This document shows, piece by piece, positions 20,654 to 29,785 of a stretch of 43,623 nucleotides of DNA; the first letter of the stretch is position 1; every line of letters begins with the position of its first letter. This DNA is from Parcubacteria group bacterium GW2011_GWC2_42_12. GTDB taxonomy: Bacteria; Patescibacteriota; Patescibacteriia; Patescibacteriales; GWC2-42-12. Made by a program: the position numbers and the translations under genes. The stretch is taken from positions 1 to 43,623 of the forward strand of contig LCCP01000001.1 of assembly GCA_000997945.1 (NCBI GenBank), read 5' to 3'. The notes under the pieces are model-generated. The model made no database searches and was not told the DNA's origin. It saw only the letters and a list, made by a program, of their open reading frames with translations.

Positions 20654-21208
20654 CTAGGCGCGGGGATTTAATTTATTATAATCATCTTTTGTTATACTCA
20701 TGATAATCTCATCAATAAATTTCCCATTTTTCTTTATCGCTTGCCTTTTTATGCCTTCAACTCTAAAACCGCACTTTTCATAGCATCTCTGACCTCTGGG
20801 GCTAAATTTAAAAACACCTAATTCTATTCTATTTAATTTAAGTTTGCCAAAACAATATTTTAAAACCGTTTTTAAAACATCCGTGCCTAAACCCTGACCC
20901 CAGTAACTTTTATCACCAATAAAAATTCCCCACATGGCTTTGAAATGTTTCTTACTATCAATATCATGAAGTCCTGTAGTACCTATATGTCCGCCGTCCT
21001 GCGTATAGATTGACCAATTCATTTTAGCTTTGTGGCCTAAAAATTGCTTGATTATCTTTTTCTCCTTCTCTAAAGTCAAACCTCGGCCGTCAATGATCAA
21101 GAATTTATTAACTTGGCCGTCTTTAATCCAGCGCAGGTAATGAGCCGCTTCTTTTATATTGATCGGCCGCAAAATAACTTTCTCGCCTTTTAAAATTGGC
21201 GCTTTCAT
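20654..21208 (-). CDS. GNAT acetyltransferase (RimJ/RimL-like)
   Basis: GDKSYWGQGLGTDVLKTVLKYCFGKLKLNRIELGVFKFSPRGQRCYEKCGFRVEG. Confidence 0.85.
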   Translation of the reverse strand: MKAPILKGEKVILRPINIKEAAHYLRWIKDGQVNKFLIIDGRGLTLEKEKKIIKQFLGHKAKMNWSIYTQDGGHIGTTGLHDIDSKKHFKAMWGIFIGDKSYWGQGLGTDVLKTVLKYCFGKLKLNRIELGVFKFSPRGQRCYEKCGFRVEGIKRQAIKKNGKFIDEIIMSITKDDYNKLNPRA

Positions 21209-21231
21209 ATATTATTGGCTATAATTATGTA

Positions 21232-21346
21232 GGCGATGGTGAGGTTAGTTGTTTTTCAAGCGAGGACTGCTTGACCCAGCTCCAGTTTCTTAAATTGGGG
21301 CTGGGGAGTTCCGCAGCGCAGAAAAACAACTAACCTCACCATCGCC
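21232..21346. repeat. Long hairpin with conserved core, containing a nested palindrome
   Basis: 25-bp perfect arms 21232-21256/21322-21346; core AAGCGAGGACTGCTTGA..GAGTTCCGCAGCG. Confidence 0.92.
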
Positions 21347-21365
21347 TTATTGCCTGGCTCTATTT

Positions 21366-21715
21366 TAAAGCCCCGTCTCGGCGCATTACAAAATAATGCA
21401 CCGGGACGGGGCTTTACTTACCTCGTGGTTCCACCCAGTTTCCCAGCTCCAGTTTCTTAAACTGGGGCTGGACGCTCAATAAAATTCGGCTTAGCCCCGC
21501 ATATACGGGGTCCCGCTACCCGCAGGACTATATTTGGTAATATAGCAATCGCCTTAGTAACAATAATAGATTGTGCCAGTTAGTCTATTAAGTCTTGGCT
21601 AAATTTGTTTATTTTTGAAGCGAGGACTGACCGGCCGGCACATAAAGAATTTCATCCGCAGCGAAAAAATAAATAAATTTAGCCAAGACTACGGCAATTA
21701 ACTAGCACAATTCAT
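21366..21715 (-). promoter_or_regulatory. T-box-like leader upstream of the GNAT-thrS pair
   Basis: Minus strand CTGGGTGGAACCACGAGG (T-box core 21421-21436) followed by terminator GCCCCGTC..GACGGGGCTTT (21367-21415); upstream stems present. Confidence 0.65.
21592..21692. repeat. Long hairpin with conserved core in the T-box-like leader
   Basis: GTCTTGGCTAAATTTGTTTATTTTT / AAAAATAAATAAATTTAGCCAAGAC; core GAAGCGAGGACTGACCG..TCCGCAGCG. Confidence 0.85.
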
Positions 21716-21753
21716 TAACAATATTATATTTTAATCAAACCAAAATGTCAATC

Positions 21754-23094
21754 TTATTTTTTAATCACAATCTCAATCCGGTCAACCAGATTCGGCATCT
21801 TTTTTATAAATGAGGGGAAAAATTTTATTTCATAACCGGCCACTTCGGGCAGACTCTTTAAATAAACGTTAACCTGCTCTAAGTTTAAACCGGCTAAATT
21901 ATTTTTTTTAATAATCCCGGCGCTATTTTTTAGCGTCACTTTAGCGGCAAAATTAACATTAACCGATGCCGTGCCTTGCTTTAAATCAACCTCACCAAAA
22001 CTATAACTCATGTCCGGCCGGCTTAACTCCAAAATCTCTCTGTCATCGGCGAGGGAAACGGACAACTTCTGCTCGGCTTGCCGAAAAACGTCATTATCCT
22101 TAAAAGCCACCACCGTCACCAGGGTTTTCATTTTAATGGTAAACTTTTCTCTTTCTTCGCCAACCTTGCCCTGGACTTCCTGATTGATTGAATTATTATC
22201 CACTTGCAAAATTGATTGGTCATATTCGGCATAGGCATAAGCAATTTCCTTTTTGGCATTAGCCAAGAGGCCATTCTTTAATTCGCTAACCGCGTTATCA
22301 ATATCGCTCTGTTTTATAGTGTACTTTATTTTTTCACTATATTTCATCGGCTCTTGGCTCTGAGCGTAAATCTTATCCTGAATGCCGGCCCAAAGGCCGG
22401 GAATGGTAAACTGGCTCGGACCGATGGCCATACTGGCGCTTGGCTCATCGGCATAAACCGCGACTTCCACTTGACCGCCAGCCGGAACATTAACGGTGTT
22501 CTTCAATCTAAAAAGTTTATTATCCTGACTAAGCAACCGAGTGGTCGCCACTAGCGGCTGATTTTTCAAGTAATTATTTATAATCGTAACTTTACCGCTT
22601 ACTTCCTCGCCTAAAACTTCTTTGCCGCTTGAGGTGAAAGTACGCGCTTGTTCCACCGGCACCTGTCTAACTACGCCTTGAATCTCGCCCTGGCTCATAT
22701 CTTGATTATTATCTTTATCAACTATCCCCAGACTCAAACTATCAGTAATTTTTTCTTGAGTCGGTATAATAACCAAAGTAACTTTAGCCAAGCCAAAATA
22801 TAGGACGGCCGCAACCAAGACGATGGTCAAAGCGATAAAACTAAAAGCAAACTTGCGATAAATATTTTTGGCTTCACCCTTTTTTACATTTGGCGAACTT
22901 TCCTCAACTTTAAGTTTTGACTTGGGCATGACTGATCTTATATTCAAATTATCTTTTGCTTTAAAAATCGATTTATCCGCCTTGGTGAAATTTTTCGCTG
23001 TCTTCCTCGGCATTTTCTTTTTAGGTTTTGGCAAATCTTCTTGTTCTTGAATTGAAGTTAAGAAATTTGTTTCTGGCATATATTTTCCTCGCAA
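21754..23094 (-). CDS. Conserved membrane-anchored protein (possibly baseplate J/gp47-like)
   Basis: Charged N-terminus, one TM, large extracytoplasmic region; LKNTVNVPAGGQVEVAVYADEPSASMAIGPSQFTIPGL. Confidence 0.55.
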   Translation of the reverse strand: MRGKYMPETNFLTSIQEQEDLPKPKKKMPRKTAKNFTKADKSIFKAKDNLNIRSVMPKSKLKVEESSPNVKKGEAKNIYRKFAFSFIALTIVLVAAVLYFGLAKVTLVIIPTQEKITDSLSLGIVDKDNNQDMSQGEIQGVVRQVPVEQARTFTSSGKEVLGEEVSGKVTIINNYLKNQPLVATTRLLSQDNKLFRLKNTVNVPAGGQVEVAVYADEPSASMAIGPSQFTIPGLWAGIQDKIYAQSQEPMKYSEKIKYTIKQSDIDNAVSELKNGLLANAKKEIAYAYAEYDQSILQVDNNSINQEVQGKVGEEREKFTIKMKTLVTVVAFKDNDVFRQAEQKLSVSLADDREILELSRPDMSYSFGEVDLKQGTASVNVNFAAKVTLKNSAGIIKKNNLAGLNLEQVNVYLKSLPEVAGYEIKFFPSFIKKMPNLVDRIEIVIKK

Positions 23095-23229
23095 CCTGCC
23101 TACCGGTAGGCAGGCTCACGACTCGCAACTCGCAACTGACTAAGAGTTGAAAGGTTTGAGCTATGAGTTATGAGCTATGAGTTATGAGATTTATTATACC
23201 AAATTTTCATCTTGCCGTCTAATATTAAA

Positions 23230-26200
23230 CTATTTTAAAATTTTATCTATCTCTTCAATTAAACCCTGGCCGTAATTAATCTTAAAATCGGTTTCCACCA
23301 AATTAATGGCGCCGCCGGAATTTAATCTAAAAAACACTTTTTTATCCCCACCATTCTTAGTCAAAACTTCTTTTATCTTAGATAAAATTTCCGGCTTAAC
23401 ACTTGATTCTAAACTTATGAATAATTTATCATCTCTGTAAATCAAACATTGGGAGGCCGGCCTCGCTGCAACCACTGGCGCGGATTTAGCAGAACTAATT
23501 GTGCTTTTGGCGGCCCGTGGATAGAATTTGTTTGTTCCATCTCCGCCGCCATTGGTTCTAAAACCGGAACCTAGAGCCGATGGCTTAGCCGTTGCCACAA
23601 ATTTATTGACGATTTCAACCGTGGTTAGAGAGGTTAACTCAATAATTTTATTGCAAAGTAATTTTAACTCCTGATCTTTATCTGATAATTTGCCTTGGCA
23701 AAGCACCACCTTGCCTTCCTGCCAAATTAAATTATTTTCTTTTAAGAGACTGGGGAAAACTAAAATCTCCAGACTACCGGTCAAATCTTCGAGTCTAACA
23801 AATAGCATTGGTTCGGCGGAGCGGGTCATAATTTTTTTTATTTTGGTTATCACCCCGCCTAAAGTAACTTGATAATCGTTTAAATGGCCAGCTAACTCGG
23901 TCGCCTTAAGAACCGCTGAATTTAAAATACTCTGATAGTCAGAAAAAGGATGATCGCTGATATAGAGGCCTAACAAATCTTTTTCCCAGGCCAGTTTTTC
24001 GGCTCTCGTCGCCGCCGGCGCTGGCGCCAGCTTAAGCTGGCGTTTAAAATTCAAACTCGGAGTATCCATAAACAAGCTGGCTTGGTTATTATTTTTCGCT
24101 TTGGCAACTTCATGGTTAAACTCCAAAATATTTTCCATGTTGCCAAGGAGCTGGCCGCGTTCGCCAAAATTATCCAAACCGCCGCTTTTAATCAAACTCT
24201 CTAAAGATTTTTTATTTAAATCTTTATCGCAAATTCTTCCCAACAAATCAGTGATATTTTCGTAAGGCCCGTTCTGCTTGCGTTCTTTAATTATCTCCTC
24301 GGCAATATGGTCGCCGATATTTTTTATGGCTTTAAGACCAAAGCGGATAGTTTTAGGAACTTCGTCTTGACTAACCGTCAAGTTTTTTTCCGTGCCGCTC
24401 GTCACCACGGTAAAAGATTCGTATGATTGATTAATGTCCGGCGGCATAACTTCTATGCCCATATGGCGGCATTCATCAATTTCAATGGCAATGCGATCGG
24501 TATTCTCTTGATCGGCGGTTAGAAGCGCGGCCATAAATTCGGTCGGCCAGCGCGCTTTTAAGTAGGCGGTTTGATAACCAATCAAAGCATAACAGGCGGC
24601 GTGGCTCCGATTAAAGCCATAACCGGCAAACGGCTCAATAAAAGCAAAAATCTTCTCCGCCTGCTGACTGGCAATTCCGTTCTTCACGCAACCGTCAATA
24701 AATTTTTCTTTTTGTTCGGCTAGCAGTTTAGCTATTTTTTTGCCCATGGCCTTTCTTAAAACATCAGCTTCGGCCATAGTGAATCCGGCCAGATCTCGGA
24801 CAATCTGCATAACTTGCTCTTGATAAATTGCCACACCGTAAGTTTTACTTAAAATGGGCTCAAGCTTAGAATGAAGATACTTGGGTTTCTTCCGACCCTG
24901 CTTGCCGTTAATATAGTCAGGAATCCACTCCATGGGACCGGGCCGGTATAAAGCTACCATGGCGATAATGTCTTCAAACTCCGTGGGTTTTAATTCGCGT
25001 AAGTACCGCTTCATGCCGCTAGATTCAAACTGGAAAACGCCGGTAGTTTCGCCGCTTTGAAATAATTTATAGGCCAAAGAGTCATCTTGCGGAATCTTAT
25101 CAATGTCAATTATCAAACCCCGAGTATTCTTTATAATTTTTATGGCCGATTCAATAATCGTTAAATTTTTTAAACCCAAAAAATCCATTTTTAAAAGTCC
25201 TAGGTCTTCAACCGGGTGCATGGAGAACTGCGAGACGATAGTGCGATCCGACGAAGAAGCGTATTGCAGCGGCACATACTCGGTTAGGGCATCCTTGGTA
25301 ATAATCACCGCGCAAGCGTGCGTTGAAGCGTGGCGCGCCACGCCCTCTAATTTTTTCGCGTAATCAATTACCCGCCGGACTGCCTCGTCATTCCGATAAA
25401 GCTCTCTTAGCTCGCTAACTTCGTCCACCGCTTGGCTGATTTTAGAAAATATGGGAATCATCTTGGCTAATTTATCACAAAGCTCATAAGGATAATTAAG
25501 CACTCGGCCGACATCGCGAACGGCCGCTCGCGCCGCCATGGTGCCGAAAGTAATGATTTGCGCCACATGGTCTTTACCGTATTTGGCTTCCACGTAGCGG
25601 ATAACTTCGTCCCGTCTAACATCAGCAAAATCCATGTCAATATCAGGCATGGAAATTCTGTCCGGATTTAAAAACCGTTCAAACAGTAAATCATATTTGA
25701 GCGGATCAATATTAGTGATGTTCAATAAATAGGAAACCAGCGATCCGGCGGCCGAACCCCGGCCTGGTCCGACCACGATTTTATTTTGCTTAGCCCAGTT
25801 GACGAAATCGGCAACAATTAAAAAATAGGATGTCCAGCCCATTTTATTAATTACCCCTAATTCATAATCCATTCTCTCTTTGATCTTTGGTTCAATCTGA
25901 TCATAATTCTTACCAAAACGGAAAATCAAACCTTGACGGCAAAGATTGGTCAAATAAGCTTCAATTTCCTGGCCGCCTGGTACGGTAAAGCATGGCAGCT
26001 GGATCTTGCCTAATTCTATTTCTAAATTGCATTGCTCGGCGATCCTCTCCGTATTGGCTAGGGCTTCGGGCGTATCTTTAAATGCTTCGGCCATTTCTTT
26101 AACCGGCCGGAAAGAATAATCGCCGCCCAGCATGGTCAGCCGGTCTCGATCTTCTTTTTTCTTTTTTGTTTGCAAGCAAAGCAAGACATCCTGCGATTCA

Positions 26201-26844
26201 TCATCGTCTTTATTCAAATAGTGGATGTCGTTAGTAGCCACCAAGGGAATATTTAATTCGCGCGACAAGGCGATTAGAGCTTGGTTAACTTTTTGCTGAT
26301 CCGGCAAATTAGGATGACTTTGCAACTCCAAATAAAAATTACCTGGCCCGAATAATTCGTTATATTCCAAGATTCTTTTTTTGGCTTTATCTAATTTTCC
26401 CGCCATAACGAGGCGCGGAATTTCCCCGGCCAAACAGGCGGTCAAAGCCACAAGGCCATCTTTATATTTATTTAAAATCTCCCAATCAATTCTTGGTTTA
26501 TAATAAAAACCTTCCAGATGCGCGATGGAAGTTAATTTAATTAAATTCTTAAAGCCAATTTTATTTTTTGCCAAGAGCACCAAGTGATAATTCTTTTCAT
26601 CGTCTTTAACGCTTTTTTCCAGCCGCGACCCGGGCGCCAAATAAGTTTCCACGCCGATAATCGGCTTCAGGCCCGCCTTTTTGCACTTCTGATAAAACTC
26701 AATTGCGCCATACATGACGCCATGGTCGGTTAAAGCCAAGCTGGTCGAGCCCTGATCTTTGGCTTTTTGAATCAGCTCGTCGATTTTCGTTAAACCGTCA
26801 AGCAAAGAGTAGTGGCTATGAACATGAAGATGAGTGAATTTCAT
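23230..26844 (-). CDS. dnaE: DNA polymerase III alpha subunit
   Basis: PHP domain HLHVHSHYSLLDGLTK; PDIDMDFADVRRDEVIRYV; GYGFNRSHAACYALIGYQTAYLKA. Confidence 0.96.
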   Translation of the reverse strand: MKFTHLHVHSHYSLLDGLTKIDELIQKAKDQGSTSLALTDHGVMYGAIEFYQKCKKAGLKPIIGVETYLAPGSRLEKSVKDDEKNYHLVLLAKNKIGFKNLIKLTSIAHLEGFYYKPRIDWEILNKYKDGLVALTACLAGEIPRLVMAGKLDKAKKRILEYNELFGPGNFYLELQSHPNLPDQQKVNQALIALSRELNIPLVATNDIHYLNKDDDESQDVLLCLQTKKKKEDRDRLTMLGGDYSFRPVKEMAEAFKDTPEALANTERIAEQCNLEIELGKIQLPCFTVPGGQEIEAYLTNLCRQGLIFRFGKNYDQIEPKIKERMDYELGVINKMGWTSYFLIVADFVNWAKQNKIVVGPGRGSAAGSLVSYLLNITNIDPLKYDLLFERFLNPDRISMPDIDMDFADVRRDEVIRYVEAKYGKDHVAQIITFGTMAARAAVRDVGRVLNYPYELCDKLAKMIPIFSKISQAVDEVSELRELYRNDEAVRRVIDYAKKLEGVARHASTHACAVIITKDALTEYVPLQYASSSDRTIVSQFSMHPVEDLGLLKMDFLGLKNLTIIESAIKIIKNTRGLIIDIDKIPQDDSLAYKLFQSGETTGVFQFESSGMKRYLRELKPTEFEDIIAMVALYRPGPMEWIPDYINGKQGRKKPKYLHSKLEPILSKTYGVAIYQEQVMQIVRDLAGFTMAEADVLRKAMGKKIAKLLAEQKEKFIDGCVKNGIASQQAEKIFAFIEPFAGYGFNRSHAACYALIGYQTAYLKARWPTEFMAALLTADQENTDRIAIEIDECRHMGIEVMPPDINQSYESFTVVTSGTEKNLTVSQDEVPKTIRFGLKAIKNIGDHIAEEIIKERKQNGPYENITDLLGRICDKDLNKKSLESLIKSGGLDNFGERGQLLGNMENILEFNHEVAKAKNNNQASLFMDTPSLNFKRQLKLAPAPAATRAEKLAWEKDLLGLYISDHPFSDYQSILNSAVLKATELAGHLNDYQVTLGGVITKIKKIMTRSAEPMLFVRLEDLTGSLEILVFPSLLKENNLIWQEGKVVLCQGKLSDKDQELKLLCNKIIELTSLTTVEIVNKFVATAKPSALGSGFRTNGGGDGTNKFYPRAAKSTISSAKSAPVVAARPASQCLIYRDDKLFISLESSVKPEILSKIKEVLTKNGGDKKVFFRLNSGGAINLVETDFKINYGQGLIEEIDKILK

Positions 26845-26854
26845 AATAGGATAT

Positions 26855-26882
26855 TGTCATTCCCGCGCAGGCGGGAATCCAG
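26855..26882. repeat. TCATTCCCGCG-AGGCGGGAATCC palindrome
   Basis: Short REP-like hairpin, also at 29436 and 42617. Confidence 0.7.
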
Positions 26883-27025
26883 GGGTATGATTAGCGTACA
26901 CAAATATTTTTCCAAAACTAAAAGAGAATGTCTGATAAAACCAAGAATTTAATAATAGCAAAGGCACAACCTAAGTGTGCCTCCTTTGATTATTATAATA
27001 TAACACTTTTTAGCAAATTGGCAAA

Positions 27026-27063
27026 CAAAAAAGACAAAGTATTTATAGCCTTGTCTTTTATAA
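27026..27063. terminator. Bidirectional terminator hairpin
   Basis: AAAAAAGACAAAGtatttatagcCTTGTCTTTTATA. Confidence 0.7.
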
Positions 27064-27086
27064 TTTATATGACTAAAAAACTTCTT

Positions 27087-27563
27087 TTAATTTAACTGCT
27101 TGTTCGGCGCAAGTTTAATTATAGGATTGCTCTTATCAGGAAGTTTATATCCTTTGTTTAATATTTTTTCTCTATTTATATCATCTAAAATTTCTTTATA
27201 AGTATCTGCGAACATCGTATTCCGCCGAAAAGCAGCTATATAATAACATGATAATTCATATTGATCTTTAGTAACTGTTTCATCTGAATAAATATATTTA
27301 AGAGAACAATTACTATCATGAGTGATAATCTTTGAAGAAAATTTAAATACTATTGACTCTTTGCTAGAGCACCCAAAAAGAGCAATAAAACAATGGGATG
27401 TATAACCCAAGCCAGTAGTTGCTCTGCCTTTTAACAATAAATTATCATAATCAAAATAATCTCCATCATATAAAGTATATATACCAATACCAAAATAGAA
27501 TAATGTTAATAAAATTATCGCAACAATAAAATAGATAAATAATAATTTGAAAACTTTTTTCAT
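27087..27563 (-). CDS. Small hypothetical protein with N-terminal TM segment
   Basis: 158 aa ORF; KLLFIYFIVAIILLTLFYFGIGIY. Confidence 0.5.
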   Translation of the reverse strand: MKKVFKLLFIYFIVAIILLTLFYFGIGIYTLYDGDYFDYDNLLLKGRATTGLGYTSHCFIALFGCSSKESIVFKFSSKIITHDSNCSLKYIYSDETVTKDQYELSCYYIAAFRRNTMFADTYKEILDDINREKILNKGYKLPDKSNPIIKLAPNKQLN

Positions 27564-27581
27564 ACTTTTTATGATAATAAT

Positions 27582-28457
27582 TTATTTTATTTTTGCCACC
27601 ATTTCGCCTAATTCTTCGTCGCTATAGAAATAAATAATCACTTCGCCGCCCTTGCCGCGGCGTTTGATTACTGCTTTGGTGCCAAAAAATTGGCGAAAAG
27701 CGAATTCCTTGTCTTTATCCGCGTAATTAATTTTAATTCTGGCCATCTTAGTCCCGCCCATTATTCTCGTCTCTTTAATGGTATCATCAACCGTCATCTC
27801 GTTGCGCAAAATTTTCTTATATAAAGCAAATTGCTTGGCTTCGTCCTCGAGGCCGACAATTATTTTAGCATGGCCCTCGTTAATCCTGCCCTGAATTAAA
27901 GCCGTTTGTATTTCCTCCGGCAAATTTAGAAATCTTAGAGTATTGGTTACCACCGGCCGCGACCGTCCTACTCTAGCCGCTAATTCATCCTGGCTTAAAT
28001 TAAATTCATCAATCAGTTTGCGATAAGCGATGGCGGTTTCAATGGAATTCAAATCTTCTCTTTGCAGATTCTCCACTAACGCCAATTCCAATTTTTGCTG
28101 TTCATCGGCTTCTCTAACTATGGCTGGCACGGTCGCCAATCCCGAGACTTTGGCCGCCCGTAAACGTCTTTCGCCAGCGATTAACTCATAGCGGCCGTCT
28201 TTTTGCGTGACAATTAGCGGCTGAATGATGCCGTACTGTTTAATTGATTCAACTAATTCATTTAACTGATGCTCATTAAAATTCTGGCGCGGTTGCCTGG
28301 GATTAATCCCGATCTGCTCCGGTTTTAACTGCAAAACTTTCCCCCTGTCGTCAACGCTGGTCACATTAATCACGGCGTCGCCGGCGGAAGTAACGGCAAT
28401 TTTTTTAACTTTTTGCGGAATCAACGAGGATAATCCTCGGCCAAGACTGTTGGACAT
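27582..28457 (-). CDS. parB: Chromosome partitioning protein ParB
   Basis: NPRQPRQNF; ELIAGERRLRAAKVSG; HTH GRSRPVVTNTLRFLNLP; INEGHAKI. Confidence 0.95.
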   Translation of the reverse strand: MSNSLGRGLSSLIPQKVKKIAVTSAGDAVINVTSVDDRGKVLQLKPEQIGINPRQPRQNFNEHQLNELVESIKQYGIIQPLIVTQKDGRYELIAGERRLRAAKVSGLATVPAIVREADEQQKLELALVENLQREDLNSIETAIAYRKLIDEFNLSQDELAARVGRSRPVVTNTLRFLNLPEEIQTALIQGRINEGHAKIIVGLEDEAKQFALYKKILRNEMTVDDTIKETRIMGGTKMARIKINYADKDKEFAFRQFFGTKAVIKRRGKGGEVIIYFYSDEELGEMVAKIK

Positions 28458-28467
28458 ATTATATCAC

Positions 28468-28592
28468 TGTCATTGCGAGCGACCGGAGGGAGCGAAGCAA
28501 TCTCACATATTTGGTGTCTCAACTAAAAAGTCTATTATTTACCAACTTGATGTTCGTGAGATTGCTTCGTCGCTACGCTCCTCGCAATGACA
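28468..28592. mobile_element. MITE/REP-like element (TCATTGCGAG family)
   Basis: TGTCATTGCGAG..GAAGCAATCTCAC / GTGAGATTGCTTCG..CTCGCAATGACA. Confidence 0.8.
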
Positions 28593-28653
28593 AATTAAAA
28601 ATTATTTATCCTCCAAAGCGTTAGCGAAGGGGGATAAATTTAAAAATTATTTT

Positions 28654-29424
28654 CTACCATCTTCTCTCTAAACCAATCACTTCCCTAGCCAATTTTTCAT
28701 ACGCCCGGCCGCCCTTGGATTTCGGATCATAATACAAAATGGAACGGCCGAAACTTGGCGCTTCAGCCAACTTTACACTTCTCGGAATAATACTGCGAAA
28801 AACTTTATTGGGAAAATATTGGTAGAGCTCATTCATAACCGAAGCGGATAAACGATTGCGCCGGTCAAACATAGTGATAACCGCGCCCATAATACCCAAC
28901 TCGGGTTTTAAATTATTTTGTACCAAACCGATAGTATCTAAAAGCTGGCCCAAACCTTCTAAAGCAAAATATTCGCTTTGAATCGGTATTAAAACTTCGT
29001 CGGCCGCCACCAAACTATTAACCGTTAAAAGTCCGAGCGAGGGCGGCCCGTCAACAATAATATAGTTATATTCATCTCTAATCTGATTTAAAATTTGCGC
29101 TAGTTTAAATTCCCGATTTTCCAGATTAACTAGCTCAATGCCGGCGCCGGCCAAAGCAATCGTGGCCGGAGCGATCTTATAGCCGTCCTGCAAAGTATAT
29201 TTTATCACTTCAAAAATCGGCTTATGACCGATTAAAGCTTCATAAATGCCATGTTCCAAATTTTTGTGATCAATACCCAGACCGGAGGTGGCGTTGGCTT
29301 GCGGATCAATGTCCACGAGCAGTACTTGCTTCCCTAGATAGGCCAGATAAGCGCCCAAATTTAAAGCCGTGGTGGTTTTGCCCACCCCGCCTTTTTGATT
29401 GACGATGGAAATAATCTTACCCAT
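28654..29424 (-). CDS. parA: Chromosome partitioning ATPase ParA/Soj
   Basis: NQKGGVGKTTTALNLGAYLA; VDIDPQANATSGLG. Confidence 0.95.
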   Translation of the reverse strand: MGKIISIVNQKGGVGKTTTALNLGAYLAYLGKQVLLVDIDPQANATSGLGIDHKNLEHGIYEALIGHKPIFEVIKYTLQDGYKIAPATIALAGAGIELVNLENREFKLAQILNQIRDEYNYIIVDGPPSLGLLTVNSLVAADEVLIPIQSEYFALEGLGQLLDTIGLVQNNLKPELGIMGAVITMFDRRNRLSASVMNELYQYFPNKVFRSIIPRSVKLAEAPSFGRSILYYDPKSKGGRAYEKLAREVIGLERRW

Positions 29425-29435
29425 TTGTTGTTCTT

Positions 29436-29487
29436 TGTCATTCCCGCGACCTGCCCCGAGCTTGCCGAGGGAAGGCGGGAATCCAGG
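29436..29487. repeat. TCATTCCCGCG...GGCGGGAATCC palindrome
   Basis: Same REP family as 26855, with internal TGCCCCGAGCTTGCCGAGG. Confidence 0.65.
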
Positions 29488-29606
29488 AATGCTTTTATTC
29501 TAATATTATAACTCATTTCTCCCCTCTTTGACAAACCGACAAAAAAACTTTATGATAATAACAGAATAAAACTAGCTTTAGCTGGTTTTTATTTAACTTA
29601 AAACTA

Positions 29607-29690
29607 GCCGCTGTGGTGAAATTGGTAGACGCGCACGACTCAAAATCGTGTGGGAGCGATCCCATGTCGGTTCGACTCCGACCAGCGGCA
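29607..29690 (+). tRNA. tRNA-Leu (anticodon CAA)
   Basis: GCCGCTG/CAGCGGC acceptor, CACGA-CTCAAAA-TCGTG anticodon arm, long variable arm, GTCGGTTCGACTCCGAC T-arm. CCA not encoded. Confidence 0.95.
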
Positions 29691-29695
29691 CAAAA

Positions 29696-29726
29696 GAGCT
29701 AAATCCAAGGAGGTTTGGCTTTTTAT
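29696..29726 (+). terminator. Terminator after tRNA-Leu
   Basis: AGCTAAATCC-AAGGA-GGTTTGGCTTTTT. Confidence 0.65.
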
Positions 29727-29785
29727 GTACCTTTTAACAAACTAGTCAAACAACATCAACCACACCAAGAGAAAGAACGACAATC

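Noticed and set aside
20654-21208. GNAT gene as a toxin of a toxin-antitoxin pair
   Set aside because: No adjacent RHH/HTH antitoxin; the sequence looks RimJ/RimL-like and lies just upstream of thrS.
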